Below the pieces are notes generated by a model, which did not search any database, was not told where the DNA came from, and saw nothing but the letters and a program-made list of their open reading frames with translations. This document shows, piece by piece, positions 7,153-14,197 of a DNA stretch of 64,000 nucleotides. Source of the stretch: an uncultured Faecalibacterium sp. (lineage in GTDB: Bacteria > Bacillota > Clostridia > Oscillospirales > Ruminococcaceae); the NCBI GenBank assembly GCA_934561555.1, contig CAKTGQ010000006.1, forward strand, positions 1-64,000, written 5' to 3'. The stretch's first letter is position 1. Every line of letters begins with the position of its first letter. The position numbers were made by a program, and so were the translations under genes.

Positions 7153-8079
7153 ATGTCTGCAAACGTTGAAACGATGTTCTATGTCCGGGAGAAGCCTTGG
7201 CACGGTCTGGGAACCATGGTGCAGGAAGCACCCACCAGCGCGGAGGCGCTGAAGCTGGCCGGTCTGGACTGGACGGTCGAGGCCCGCGATATGTGGCTGA
7301 ACGGCGGCTATGAGCCGATTCCCGGCTACAAGGCAAACGTCCGCAGCTCGGACAATAAGGTTCTGGGCGTGGTCAGAAACAAGTACCGTATCGTCCAGAA
7401 CGCAGAGGCTTTCGCGTTCACGGATGCGCTGATCGGCGGCGATGTCCACTATGAGACAGCTGGCAGCCTGCTGGACGGCAAGAAGATTTGGCTGCTTGCA
7501 AAGCTGCCAGATTCCGAAATCTGCGGGGACAAGACCGAAACCTATATGTGCTTCTCCAACACGCATGACGGCTCCGGCGCTGTCCGCGTCTGCATGACCC
7601 CAGTTCGCGTGGTCTGCAACAACACGCTGAACCTTGCGCTGGACACTGCACAGCGGGCATGGGGCGTCCGTCATGTGGGCGATATCAACACCAAGCTGGT
7701 AGAGGCCCGGCAGTGCTTAGACATGGCCAATAAGTACATGGATGAACTTGCAACCCGCGCCGACCAGATGGCAAACACCACGGTCAGCGATGCACGGCTG
7801 CGGGAGGTTCTGGACAGCCTGTTCCCGGAAGCAGACGATATGACCGACCGCCAGAAGCGCCATGTGCAGGACATGAAGGACGGTTACATGGTCTGCATGA
7901 TGGCTCCTGACCTCGTGAAATTCCGCAATACCGCATGGGGCGCGGTGAACGCAATGAGCGATTTTGTCACCCACAGCGCCCCGCACCGGAACACGAAGAA
8001 TTATCAGGAAAACAACTGGAACAACGTGATGAGCGGCCACTTCCTGATGGATGCAATGGCAAAGGCCGTCATCCGGTAA
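7153..8079 (+). CDS. DUF932 (TIGR03299-type) phage/plasmid protein
   Basis: The 308-residue protein carries the family signature: PWHGLGT near the N-terminus, VVRNKYRIVQNAEAFAF near residue 80, and RVVCNNTLNLAL near 155. The family is common next to recombination and annealing genes in phages and plasmids, but its reaction is not established. The start at 7153 has GGAGG upstream. It is the first gene after the ribozyme, with a 5' leader of about 45 bases after the predicted cut. Two further small genes follow before a terminator. Confidence 0.9.
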   Translation: MSANVETMFYVREKPWHGLGTMVQEAPTSAEALKLAGLDWTVEARDMWLNGGYEPIPGYKANVRSSDNKVLGVVRNKYRIVQNAEAFAFTDALIGGDVHYETAGSLLDGKKIWLLAKLPDSEICGDKTETYMCFSNTHDGSGAVRVCMTPVRVVCNNTLNLALDTAQRAWGVRHVGDINTKLVEARQCLDMANKYMDELATRADQMANTTVSDARLREVLDSLFPEADDMTDRQKRHVQDMKDGYMVCMMAPDLVKFRNTAWGAVNAMSDFVTHSAPHRNTKNYQENNWNNVMSGHFLMDAMAKAVIR

Positions 8080-8128
8080 ATATTTGATGGCTGTGCTATC
8101 TGGCCTAACGGGCGCTTTGAGGTTTAAA

Positions 8129-8326
8129 ATGACAAGACGTGATGAAATTGACGCAGAGATCAGAAATCAGGCCGTGCGCCTGTATCCGCGCTGCACTGCC
8201 CTGTTTGAGCTGCCGACAATGGTTTACTTTCAGATCATGAAGGATAACACCCTTCGGCACAAGCCGTACAGGGTCAGTGAGGAACGCTGCAAGAAGGTCA
8301 TCTTTGCAATGCCTGAGTTTGACTAA
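8129..8326 (+). CDS. Small phage protein, 65 aa
   Basis: The 65-residue basic protein starts MTRRDEIDAEIRNQAVRLYP. I chose 8129 because GAGGT precedes it; an in-frame start at 8051 would overlap DUF932 and lacks a ribosome site. No known motif is seen. It is the middle gene of the first early operon. Confidence 0.65.
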   Translation: MTRRDEIDAEIRNQAVRLYPRCTALFELPTMVYFQIMKDNTLRHKPYRVSEERCKKVIFAMPEFD

Positions 8327-8337
8327 GGAGAAAAACG

Positions 8338-8838
8338 ATGAATGAAAAAGAGCACCAGAGAGTTGCCGATGTAGAAGAAGCCCGCACAAAGCTCCTTGAA
8401 TGCTTTCCCGGCAGCCTCATCCGCGATTTTGACGATGAAGGGTACGAGTTTATTGCTCACCCGCGCACAAACCAGTATTTCATTTTAGAGGACTGTCATT
8501 ATGTTGAAGATATCGAAGCGAAGGTGCTCGAATGTCTTTCACGGGCAGCATTCAAGACCGCTCCGTATTCGCAGGAGTGGCGAAACCGGCGCTTCCACGA
8601 ATTTATGCTTTCGGGGGTCAATGCTTTTCTTGACACCGATTTCTCGGAAGAAGATATGGAGCTTATCTATACCTATATTGGCAACGAAATAAGACACGGT
8701 CTCACCATGGCCTTTATTGACCACGACATGAGCATGAAGTGGCTGAGAGAGCATATCCCAACTGAAAAAACATCAGGCACTAATCTTGAAGATGCTGAAG
8801 ACGCTTTGGTTATCACCGCATCTTCTACGAAAGAGTGA
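8338..8838 (+). CDS. Uncharacterised early phage protein, 166 aa
   Basis: The 166-residue acidic soluble protein has no family I recognise. The N-terminal half is rich in aromatic and acidic residues (SLIRDFDDEGYEFIAHPRTN). It begins 11 bases after the previous gene behind AAGGAG, and is the last gene of early operon 1, directly followed by a strong terminator. Confidence 0.7.
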   Translation: MNEKEHQRVADVEEARTKLLECFPGSLIRDFDDEGYEFIAHPRTNQYFILEDCHYVEDIEAKVLECLSRAAFKTAPYSQEWRNRRFHEFMLSGVNAFLDTDFSEEDMELIYTYIGNEIRHGLTMAFIDHDMSMKWLREHIPTEKTSGTNLEDAEDALVITASSTKE

Positions 8839-8845
8839 GCAGCAG

Positions 8846-8877
8846 GCACCGGCTGAAAGGCCGGTGCTTAATTTTTT
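8846..8877 (+). terminator. Rho-independent terminator of early operon 1
   Basis: An 8-bp stem GCACCGGC / GCCGGTGC (8846-8853, 8860-8867) is followed by TTAATTTTTT. It separates the first early operon from the second copy of the early promoter 44 bases downstream. Confidence 0.85.
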
Positions 8878-8920
8878 ACTCCCTATGAATAAAAATATAC
8901 TGAAATAATATAAAAACCTA

Positions 8921-8949
8921 TTTACAAAATAATTGAAAAGTAGTATAAT
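8921..8949 (+). promoter_or_regulatory. Early promoter 2 (duplicate of early promoter 1)
   Basis: TTTACA (8921-8926), a 17-base spacer identical to that at 6610-6626, and TATAAT (8944-8949). The identity to the first promoter covers 8913-8959 with a single change. It drives the replication operon. Confidence 0.9.
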
Positions 8950-8993
8950 AACAAATGTAGAGAGCACCACCAAACAACCAGGAGGAACAGAAA

Positions 8994-9152
8994 ATGAAAG
9001 AGACCATCACCGCCAAGGAACTGGAAGAAGCAATGAACGCTGTCCTGAAGCAGGCACGCAAGATGGAGAACTCCGATGAACCGGAGGAATGCCGCTACGG
9101 CTTCGGTATGGAGAGTGCGCTGACTTCTCTTGCAATCTACCTCAACGCATAA
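8994..9152 (+). CDS. Small early protein, 52 aa, first gene of ribozyme operon 2
   Basis: The 52-residue helical, acidic protein (MKETITAKELEEAMNAVLKQ) has AGGAGG nine bases before its ATG. Its TAA stop directly touches the first base of the second hammerhead ribozyme. No family is recognised. It mirrors the position of the 110-residue gene at 6710 in the first operon. Confidence 0.75.
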   Translation: MKETITAKELEEAMNAVLKQARKMENSDEPEECRYGFGMESALTSLAIYLNA

Positions 9153-9219
9153 CCCACCTGATGATGACCCTGCGGCAAGAGTCGAAACCACCCGGCAGCC
9201 AGCCGGGCAAGGTCGTGGG
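9153..9219 (+). ncRNA. Hammerhead ribozyme, type I (copy B)
   Basis: Stem I is CCCAC (9153-9157) with GTGGG (9215-9219); compared with copy A this is a compensatory A-U for G-C change. CUGAUGA is at 9158-9164, again followed by one extra U. Stem II is GAC-C-CT with AG-A-GTC (9166-9083 region, loop GCGGCA at 9172-9177), then GAAA at 9184-9187. Stem III is ACC/GGT plus CCCGGC/GCCGGG capped by AGCCA; GUC ends at 9214, the predicted cut site. Sequence outside the core differs from copy A while pairing is kept, which argues for a functional RNA. Confidence 0.87.
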
Positions 9220-9248
9220 AGCCACCTACAGAAAGGAGATTCGATATC

Positions 9249-9476
9249 GTGTCGAAGTATTACACCACCAAAGAAACTGCAAAAGCGCTTGGCGTATGTC
9301 AGGCAAGGGTCCTTCAGCTCAGGAAGCAGGGCCTGCTGGACGCTTATTCTCACGGAGAGAAGGGCAGCAAGAGCAAGTTCTACTTCCGCGCTGATGACGT
9401 TGAGCACTATAAGCAGAGCCGAGACAACCCGGAGCAGCCGCCGTTACGCAAGGTCAGCACCAAGGAGACCGCCTGA
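9249..9476 (+). CDS. MerR/excisionase-like HTH protein
   Basis: The 75-residue protein has the helix-turn-helix of the excisionase/MerR type: YYTTKETAKALGVCQARVLQLRKQGLLDA near residues 4-32, then a basic wing (KGSKSKFYFRADDVEHYK). It starts at GTG behind AAAGGAG. It may be the excisionase or an early regulator. It is the first gene after ribozyme B, and its stop overlaps the next ATG (ATGA). Confidence 0.8.
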   Translation: MSKYYTTKETAKALGVCQARVLQLRKQGLLDAYSHGEKGSKSKFYFRADDVEHYKQSRDNPEQPPLRKVSTKETA

Positions 9477-9667
9477 TGAACGGTCGGAACAAATACTGGC
9501 GGGAAGCCCGCTGGGACAAGAACCAGCCTTCACGTCTGGCACACATCAAAGAAAAGAGGTCGAAAAGGCATGATGAAGGTCATACAGGGCACCTTCCGGC
9601 AGATTCCGTACTGGAAACTTCGGGGCCGGTTCCACAGCTGCGGCTACCGCGATCAGGAAGTCGCTAA
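9476..9667 (+). CDS. Possible small basic protein overlapping the next gene
   Basis: A frame of 63 codons starts at the ATGA overlap with the upstream HTH gene. The first 30 residues are basic (NKYWREARWDKNQPSRLAHIKEKRSKR). The rest runs through the start of the next, better supported gene in another frame. It may be a real coupled peptide or only a translated spacer. Confidence 0.35.
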   Translation: MNGRNKYWREARWDKNQPSRLAHIKEKRSKRHDEGHTGHLPADSVLETSGPVPQLRLPRSGSR

Positions 9668-9827
9668 GTATATCGGCATTGGCCGGGACACCATGAGCGG
9701 CAGGATGCAGGGTCACAATCCGTGGACAAGCGCAGAGATCACAGCAATGTGTGAACTGCTGGACATCCGACAGGATGAGATCGGGGAACTGTTTTTCCCC
9801 TCACTTGAGAAAGGAGAATCCGCATGA
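9570..9827 (+). CDS. Small HTH-like early regulator, 85 aa
   Basis: The 85-residue protein resembles a minimal Cro/XRE-type domain: YRDQEVAKYIGIGRDTMSGRM near residues 26-46, then TSAEITAMCELLDIRQDEIGELFF. The start at 9570 has AAGAGG upstream. Its stop overlaps the start of the membrane protein gene (ATGA). It probably binds DNA, but no target can be assigned. Confidence 0.7.
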   Translation: MMKVIQGTFRQIPYWKLRGRFHSCGYRDQEVAKYIGIGRDTMSGRMQGHNPWTSAEITAMCELLDIRQDEIGELFFPSLEKGESA

Positions 9828-10111
9828 AGATCAAATCCACTGTTTTGCACATCCTGGCCGCTGGCTGCGGCTGCCTTGGCCTGCTGTACGGCCTTGGGCT
9901 GGAGGGCAGCGCACAGGTGGGCCAGCCCATCACGGACGGCCAGTTCATCGCCGCCATGGTACTGATCCTGCTGGCAATCTTCTTCATGCGGCTGGGCTTT
10001 GCGGCCAAGGACGCCGAGGACAAAGCGACTAAGCAGCCCTACGGCAGGATCGACCGGACCCACGCCCGCACCCAAGAGCCGGAGTACCGGCAGAACCGGA
10101 GGAACGCATGA
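9824..10111 (+). CDS. Small membrane protein with two transmembrane segments
   Basis: The 95-residue protein has two hydrophobic helices (about residues 5-26 and 42-61, FIAAMVLILLAIFFMRLGFA) and a basic C-terminal tail (KATKQPYGRIDRTHARTQEP). It overlaps both neighbours by four bases, with AAAGGAG before its start. Its role in an early operon is unknown; superinfection exclusion is one possibility. Confidence 0.7.
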   Translation: MKIKSTVLHILAAGCGCLGLLYGLGLEGSAQVGQPITDGQFIAAMVLILLAIFFMRLGFAAKDAEDKATKQPYGRIDRTHARTQEPEYRQNRRNA

Positions 10112-10167
10112 AAAAAAGCCCGCCGGTGCGCCAACACCGACAGGCTGCAAGGGTTGATGGAATTTGA
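10108..10167 (+). CDS. Possible 19-aa micro-ORF over an RNA hairpin
   Basis: An ATG overlapping the previous stop opens a 19-codon frame (MKKSPPVRQHRQAARVDGI). The same bases fold into a hairpin: AGCC..GGCT outside and CGGTG/CACCG inside. A second hairpin, GATGG/CCATC, follows at 10151-10185. I recall similar hairpins after small genes in other Clostridia phages. The region may act as RNA rather than code. Confidence 0.3.
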   Translation: MKKSPPVRQHRQAARVDGI

Positions 10168-10213
10168 AAGCCCCATCACCCCGATGATATCACAAAATCG
10201 GAGGTTTTTACAG

Positions 10214-10525
10214 ATGGAAAAGAATTTTGTTGAGATTCAGGGCCGCTTTTCCAATGATGGTAGGTTCGTGGGCGGGAACTACGTCCCGGAAGTCATCGAC
10301 AAGCTGATGAACGATGTCTATTCCACCCTCGGTCAAGCAGGATGCCTGTACCGCCTGCGCGTCACGGTCGAGGTCGAAGATCTGGGTGCCGAGGTCAAGT
10401 TCGGAAAGCCTGTCAGCGAAACGCAGCACTCCCCTGCTCCGCAGCGTTTGACCGCTGGAAAGCTGATTCCCGCACCGGACGGCTCCCCTGCCGCTATTGA
10501 CCAGGCACCGGAGGTGGTAGCATGA
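10214..10525 (+). CDS. Uncharacterised early protein, 103 aa
   Basis: The 103-residue protein (MEKNFVEIQGRFSNDGRFVG) has a compact N-terminal region and a Pro/Ala-rich tail. I start it at 10214, nine bases after CGGAGG; the longer frame from 10154 crosses the hairpins and lacks a ribosome site. It sits just before the annealase gene and overlaps the next small gene by four bases. Confidence 0.7.
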   Translation: MEKNFVEIQGRFSNDGRFVGGNYVPEVIDKLMNDVYSTLGQAGCLYRLRVTVEVEDLGAEVKFGKPVSETQHSPAPQRLTAGKLIPAPDGSPAAIDQAPEVVA

Positions 10526-10641
10526 ACCCGATGTATGATCTCGCCCTTGACGGGTACGGCCCGCCGCTTGAGCCGCCCGATGATTACTATTTCCTGCCGC
10601 GAGGGGCAGAGCAGAACGAAGATCAGGAGGATGAAGAGTAA
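10522..10641 (+). CDS. Small acidic protein, 39 aa
   Basis: The frame begins at an ATGA overlap and ends at a TAATG overlap with the ERF gene, so it is tightly coupled at both sides. The product has a Pro-rich, aromatic core (GYGPPLEPPDDYYFLP) and an acidic tail (NEDQEDEE). No family is recognised. Confidence 0.6.
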   Translation: MNPMYDLALDGYGPPLEPPDDYYFLPRGAEQNEDQEDEE

Positions 10642-11294
10642 TGGAAACCACAAGCATTTTCGCTGCTCTGGCCGCTGTGCAGAGCGAACTCAAGGCACCG
10701 AAAGGCCAGTTCAACAAGTTCGGCGGGTACAACTACCGCTCCTGCGAGGACATTCTGGAAGCGGTCAAGCCCATTCTCAAGTCGCACGATCTGGCCCTTC
10801 ATCTGGCCGATGAACCCGCGATGGTTGGAGAACGGTATTACATCAAGGCAACCGCAACGCTCACGGACTTCACAGGCCAGCAGATCAGCAGCACTGCTTA
10901 TGCCCGTGAGCCTCTGGATAAGAAAGGCATGGACGACAGCCAGATCACTGGCACGGCAAGCAGCTACGCCCGCAAATATGCTCTGAACGGCCTGTTCTGC
11001 ATCGACGACACCAAGGACGCCGACACGGACGAGTATCAGGCGGCAGGGGGTCAGAACACCGCTGTCAGCAAGAAGCCGCAGAAGCAGCCTGCTCAGAAGC
11101 GTGAAGTTCCTGCTCCGAAGCAGCAGCCTGCACTGGAGCAGTCCTTTATCTGCGCCTGTTGCGGCAAGCCCTTGCAGCCGGTGACCTATAAGAACCGCAC
11201 CGTTGAACCGGCAGAGACCGCCGCAAGCACCAAGAAGAAGTTTGGGCGCGTCCTGTGCTGGACGTGTGCCCAGAAACAGCCGAAGGAGGGCTGA
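10641..11294 (+). CDS. erf: ERF family single-strand annealing protein
   Basis: The 217-residue protein has the ERF fold signature: FAALAAVQSELKAPKGQFNKFGGYNYRSCEDIL at the N-terminus, LTDFTGQ in the middle, and ITGTASSYARKYALNGLFCIDD near residue 115. ERF proteins anneal complementary single strands and circularise or recombine phage genomes. The C-terminus has a zinc-ribbon-like CACC..CWTC pair (about residues 171-208). It lies directly before SSB, its usual partner. Confidence 0.93.
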   Translation: METTSIFAALAAVQSELKAPKGQFNKFGGYNYRSCEDILEAVKPILKSHDLALHLADEPAMVGERYYIKATATLTDFTGQQISSTAYAREPLDKKGMDDSQITGTASSYARKYALNGLFCIDDTKDADTDEYQAAGGQNTAVSKKPQKQPAQKREVPAPKQQPALEQSFICACCGKPLQPVTYKNRTVEPAETAASTKKKFGRVLCWTCAQKQPKEG

Positions 11295-11297
11295 TCT

Positions 11298-11771
11298 ATG
11301 CTGAACATGATTGCAGCCATGGGCCGTTTGACCCATACCCCGGAACTCCGCACAACCACAAGCGGCAAGGAAGTCTGCTCTTTTAATATCGCCTGTGAAC
11401 GCAGCTATTCTGCCAATGGCAAGCGCGAGACGGATTTCCTGCCCTGCGTTGCATTTGGCAAGACGGCACAGTTCGTGTCCCAGTATTTCGACAGGGGCAG
11501 CATGATCGCCGTCAATGGCAGCTTTCAGACCCGGAAATATCGGGACAAGCAGGGCAAGCAGGGCAACAACCGCACCGCCTATGAGATTCAGGTGCGTGAG
11601 GTCAGCTTTTTAGGCTCGAAAGCCCCTGACAGCACGTCTGCACGGGGTTTTGATGAACAGACGGAAAGTTATGCCAGCGAAGCTAGAAACGCTCAGAGCG
11701 CCCCGCAGGCGGCCGTGAACAACACGGGCGATTTTGCCGTGATCTATGATAACGAAGATCTGCCGTTCTGA
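11298..11771 (+). CDS. ssb: Single-stranded DNA-binding protein
   Basis: The 157-residue protein has the OB fold of SSB (MIAAMGRLTHTPELR, FNIACER, FLPCVAFGKTAQFV, VNGSFQTRKY). A flexible linker leads to the acidic tip DNEDLPF, which in this family recruits replication and repair partners. It begins three bases after the annealase gene. Confidence 0.95.
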   Translation: MLNMIAAMGRLTHTPELRTTTSGKEVCSFNIACERSYSANGKRETDFLPCVAFGKTAQFVSQYFDRGSMIAVNGSFQTRKYRDKQGKQGNNRTAYEIQVREVSFLGSKAPDSTSARGFDEQTESYASEARNAQSAPQAAVNNTGDFAVIYDNEDLPF

Positions 11772-11836
11772 GCGGCAGCAGGCAGTGCCTGAACGTTCTC
11801 GGCTACGGCGTTGAGGTTAAGAACATTGACCTGTAA

Positions 11837-12270
11837 AAACCAAAGAAAACCAAATGGTTTTTACAAAAAGCGTTTGGTTTTCAAAAACTGGAAGGATGTG
11901 GACGGATGGCGGACGAAAAAGAAAATGCCCGCCCGAAAGGGCTTCTGATTCCGTTCGATAAGCTCAAGCTCCTTGACATTCTGGACGATGCAGCTTTCCG
12001 GAAGGTATTCCGCGCCATGGCTTCTTATGTAAAGAGTGGGGCCGAAATGGAAGGTCTTGAGCCTATTGAACAGGTTGCTTTTGAATCTATGCGACCGTTT
12101 CTCGACGAGAACATAAAAACGTATCAACGCGCTGTTATCGCTCATAGAGAGGCCGGACGCAAGGGAGGCAGGCCAAAGAAAAAAGAAGATAACCAAGAGG
12201 TTCAAGAAGAAACCAAAGAAAACCAAATGGAACCAAATGGTTTTTCCGAAGAACCAAACGAAACCAATAG
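11837..12270. other. Candidate phage replication origin with AACCAAA iterons
   Basis: A 21-bp sequence at 11837-11857 recurs exactly at 12210-12230, inside the initiator gene. The shorter word AACCAA occurs at 11838 and 11848 upstream, and at 12191, 12211, 12221, 12231, 12252 and 12262 in the gene. Those spacings are multiples of about 10 bp, so the sites face one side of the helix. An inverted copy lies near 11873. An initiator gene containing its own iterons is the lambda O arrangement. Confidence 0.6.
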
Positions 12271-12619
12271 CCCCTTAAAGTACAAAGTACAAAGTACAAC
12301 AGATACTAAAGTATCTGATAGTAGTAGCGCTGAAGCGCTACCCCCTACACCCAAAAGCAGGTTTTCACCGCCGGATGTTGAAACGGTGAAAAACTATTTT
12401 GCGGAGAAGGGCGGTACGGAAGCGCAGGCTATTCAGTTTCACGCATATTACGAGTCCAACGGCTGGAAGGTAGGCCGGAACCCCATGAAGAACTGGAAGG
12501 CAGCAGCATCCGGCTGGATATCCCGTGATAGGGAGCAGCAACCGAGCAAGCCTGCACAGGGCAGTGCTTCAAGACCGGCAGCAGATGTCTATGCGGATAT
12601 CTTCAAGGGGGTGATCTGA
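11906..12619 (+). CDS. Replication initiator (DnaD/replisome-organiser type)
   Basis: The 237-residue protein has an N-terminal winged-helix-like region (LLIPFDKLKLLDILDDAAFRKVFRAM) and a basic patch GRKGGRPKKK near residue 90. A Glu/Asn-rich linker is encoded by the iterons. The C-terminal YESNGWKVGRNPMKNWKAAASGWI motif is typical of phage initiators. It should bind the origin and load the helicase. Its stop overlaps the next start (TGATG). Confidence 0.8.
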   Translation: MADEKENARPKGLLIPFDKLKLLDILDDAAFRKVFRAMASYVKSGAEMEGLEPIEQVAFESMRPFLDENIKTYQRAVIAHREAGRKGGRPKKKEDNQEVQEETKENQMEPNGFSEEPNETNSPLKYKVQSTTDTKVSDSSSAEALPPTPKSRFSPPDVETVKNYFAEKGGTEAQAIQFHAYYESNGWKVGRNPMKNWKAAASGWISRDREQQPSKPAQGSASRPAADVYADIFKGVI

Positions 12620-12936
12620 TGACGATGGAGAAGATCATCGAGCTGCTGACCGTAGCAGATGCCTATTTCGGAAAGCCGCAGACGGACGAGAGCCGGAAAG
12701 CGATTTCCACGGTCTGGGCAAAGTCAGATCTTCGGGCGGTCCCGGACGACATTGCGGAGCGGGCATTTTACGATGTCATTCCGCACTGCAAGTGGCAGAA
12801 CCAGCTACTTCCTGACTGGCTTGCCCGGATTCAGAAGATTCAGGGTGAGCGGCTCATGACGGAGCGTTGCCTGCAATCCCGCCGCCGGATGCAAAAGATG
12901 CTGAAAGCCCGCGCAGAGCGGAAGCTTTTGAAGTAA
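12619..12936 (+). CDS. Possible helicase loader or G39P-like replication protein
   Basis: The 105-residue helical protein follows the initiator with overlapping stop and start. The N-terminal half (IIELLTVADAYFGKP, TVWAKSDLRAVPDDIAERA, WQNQLLPDWLARI) resembles the G39P class of small helicase-binding proteins in layout. The C-terminus is basic. The call rests on size, fold pattern and position. A second ATG at 12625 is equally possible. Confidence 0.55.
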   Translation: MTMEKIIELLTVADAYFGKPQTDESRKAISTVWAKSDLRAVPDDIAERAFYDVIPHCKWQNQLLPDWLARIQKIQGERLMTERCLQSRRRMQKMLKARAERKLLK

Positions 12937-12949
12937 TAACCCGAACATG

Positions 12950-12983
12950 GTGCTTAGAGCAGCCTGTGCGGCTCTCTGAGCAC
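12950..12983 (+). ncRNA. Strong intercistronic hairpin
   Basis: GTGCTTAGAG (12950-12959) pairs with CTCTGAGCAC (12974-12983), and AGCC/GGCT closes an inner stem with loop TGTGC. No T tract follows, so it is not a standard terminator. It lies in a 140-base gap between replication genes and may control message stability. Confidence 0.45.
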
Positions 12984-13077
12984 GATTGTGGGGCAAATCG
13001 GCAAAGTTATACCATGAAACACAAAGGGTTGAATTGAGCGTTTTCTCGCGCTCTGAACGCATGGAGGTAAAAAGACT

Positions 13078-13542
13078 ATGAACCTATACGAAATCAATGC
13101 GCAGATTTTGAACTGCATCGATCAGGAGACCGGCGAGGTCATGGATATTGACCGGCTGGAAGAGCTGAACATTGCAAAGGAAGAGAAGGTGGACAATGTA
13201 GCCTGCTGGGTAAAGAACCTCGAAGCTGATGTTGCGGCCTTTGAAGCGCAGGAAAAGGCTTTTGCTGACCGTAAGGCGGCAGCCAAGCGCAAGATCGACA
13301 GCCTCAAGCACTACCTGACCGACGCTCTGGGCGGGCAGAACTTCAGCAGCGACCGGTGCGCGGTAAGCTTCCGGCGCAGCAAAGCCGTCAGCGTGCTGGA
13401 TGAAGCCGCTGTTCCTGCTGAGTACATGACAGAGAAGATCACCCGCACGCCAAACAAGACGGCCATTGCGGCCCTGCTCAAGACCGGCACGGCAGTGCCC
13501 GGCTGTGAGCTGGTGGAACGTGTGAACCCGTCCGTGAAGTAA
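13078..13542 (+). CDS. Siphovirus Gp157 family protein
   Basis: The 154-residue protein matches the Gp157 family: short N-terminus (MNLYEINAQILN), long coiled coil (about residues 30-85, rich in Lys, Glu and Ala), then a C-terminal beta region (AVSFRRSKAVSVLDEAAVPAEY). The family accompanies phage recombination genes; a role in protecting or aiding annealing has been suggested but is not proven. GGAGG lies upstream of 13078. Confidence 0.85.
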   Translation: MNLYEINAQILNCIDQETGEVMDIDRLEELNIAKEEKVDNVACWVKNLEADVAAFEAQEKAFADRKAAAKRKIDSLKHYLTDALGGQNFSSDRCAVSFRRSKAVSVLDEAAVPAEYMTEKITRTPNKTAIAALLKTGTAVPGCELVERVNPSVK

Positions 13543-13556
13543 GGAGGATGTGCCCA

Positions 13557-13742
13557 ATGCCTAAGTTCAGGGTTTTGGTGGAGTGCAGCAACGAAGGCGG
13601 GACAGATCTCCACTGCTGGGATGGCATTCAGGCCAAGGACAAAAACGAGGCCGAGCACAAGGCGGTGGAGATGGCCAGAAGGTATTACCCGGAATTTGAT
13701 GAGTTCGAGCCTGTGCGGGTCGAACCATCCAGGTGGAGGTGA
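13557..13742 (+). CDS. Small phage protein, 61 aa
   Basis: The 61-residue protein (MPKFRVLVECSNEGGTDLHC) looks like a small alpha-beta domain with an AEHKAVEMARRYYPEF helix. It shares this layout with the 52-residue protein at 14039. I start at 13557, nine bases after AGGAGG. Function unknown. Confidence 0.65.
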   Translation: MPKFRVLVECSNEGGTDLHCWDGIQAKDKNEAEHKAVEMARRYYPEFDEFEPVRVEPSRWR

Positions 13743-13751
13743 CCCGCTGCA

Positions 13752-14036
13752 ATGGAGGTTGAACAGCTTTCGTTCTTCACAATGCTGGCCTCGGCGCTGC
13801 CCGCTGTGGCGGTCTGCTGCATGGACGGAACCCGGGCAGACGCTGCACCTGCCGAAAGCTGGATGAAGCGTCTTGTGCAGGGTGGAGAGTACGTCGTTCA
13901 GGTCGCGGGCCATCCGATGGTGCTCAGACCGGCAGATGGCACGGCAGACGGCGTTCCGGCGGGGCACCGGTATTATCACTACACCATAGGAGAACGCCTG
14001 TTCTCAGGCGTCTTTGTTGGGAGGGGCAAGGAGTGA
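13752..14036 (+). CDS. Uncharacterised phage protein, 94 aa
   Basis: The 94-residue protein has no recognised family. A conserved-looking stretch (SWMKRLVQGGEYVVQVAGHPMVLRP) precedes a GHRYYHYTIGERLF segment. GGAGG overlaps the end of the previous gene. It is part of a dense run of small early genes. Confidence 0.6.
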   Translation: MEVEQLSFFTMLASALPAVAVCCMDGTRADAAPAESWMKRLVQGGEYVVQVAGHPMVLRPADGTADGVPAGHRYYHYTIGERLFSGVFVGRGKE

Positions 14037-14038
14037 CG

Positions 14039-14197
14039 ATGAAATACAAAGTGATCTTTGCAGACCTCGGCTGGTACGAGGTCGAGGCCAAGAGCCGAAC
14101 GGAGGCGGAGGAAACAGCCCTTTTTGCCGCCCAGAACTTCCACCCGGAGCGGGAGAAGTTCGAGATTGAGAAAACGGAGGTGTTGCCGAATGGATGA
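14039..14197 (+). CDS. Small phage protein, 52 aa
   Basis: MKYKVIFADLGWYEVEAKSR begins a 52-residue domain with the pattern beta strand, then helix (TEAEETALFAAQNF), then strand, as in the protein at 13557. AAGGAG lies just upstream. Its last eight bases overlap the next gene. Confidence 0.6.
   Translation: MKYKVIFADLGWYEVEAKSRTEAEETALFAAQNFHPEREKFEIEKTEVLPNG

Noticed and set aside
9470..9500. A third CTGATGA, as if another hammerhead
   Set aside because: It is a stop-start overlap in coding sequence. No GAAA box, stem III or cleavage triplet follows.
14058..14189. Upstream extension of the 86-residue zinc-ribbon gene
   Set aside because: It runs in another frame through the well-supported 52-residue gene, and its translation is Arg-rich noise.
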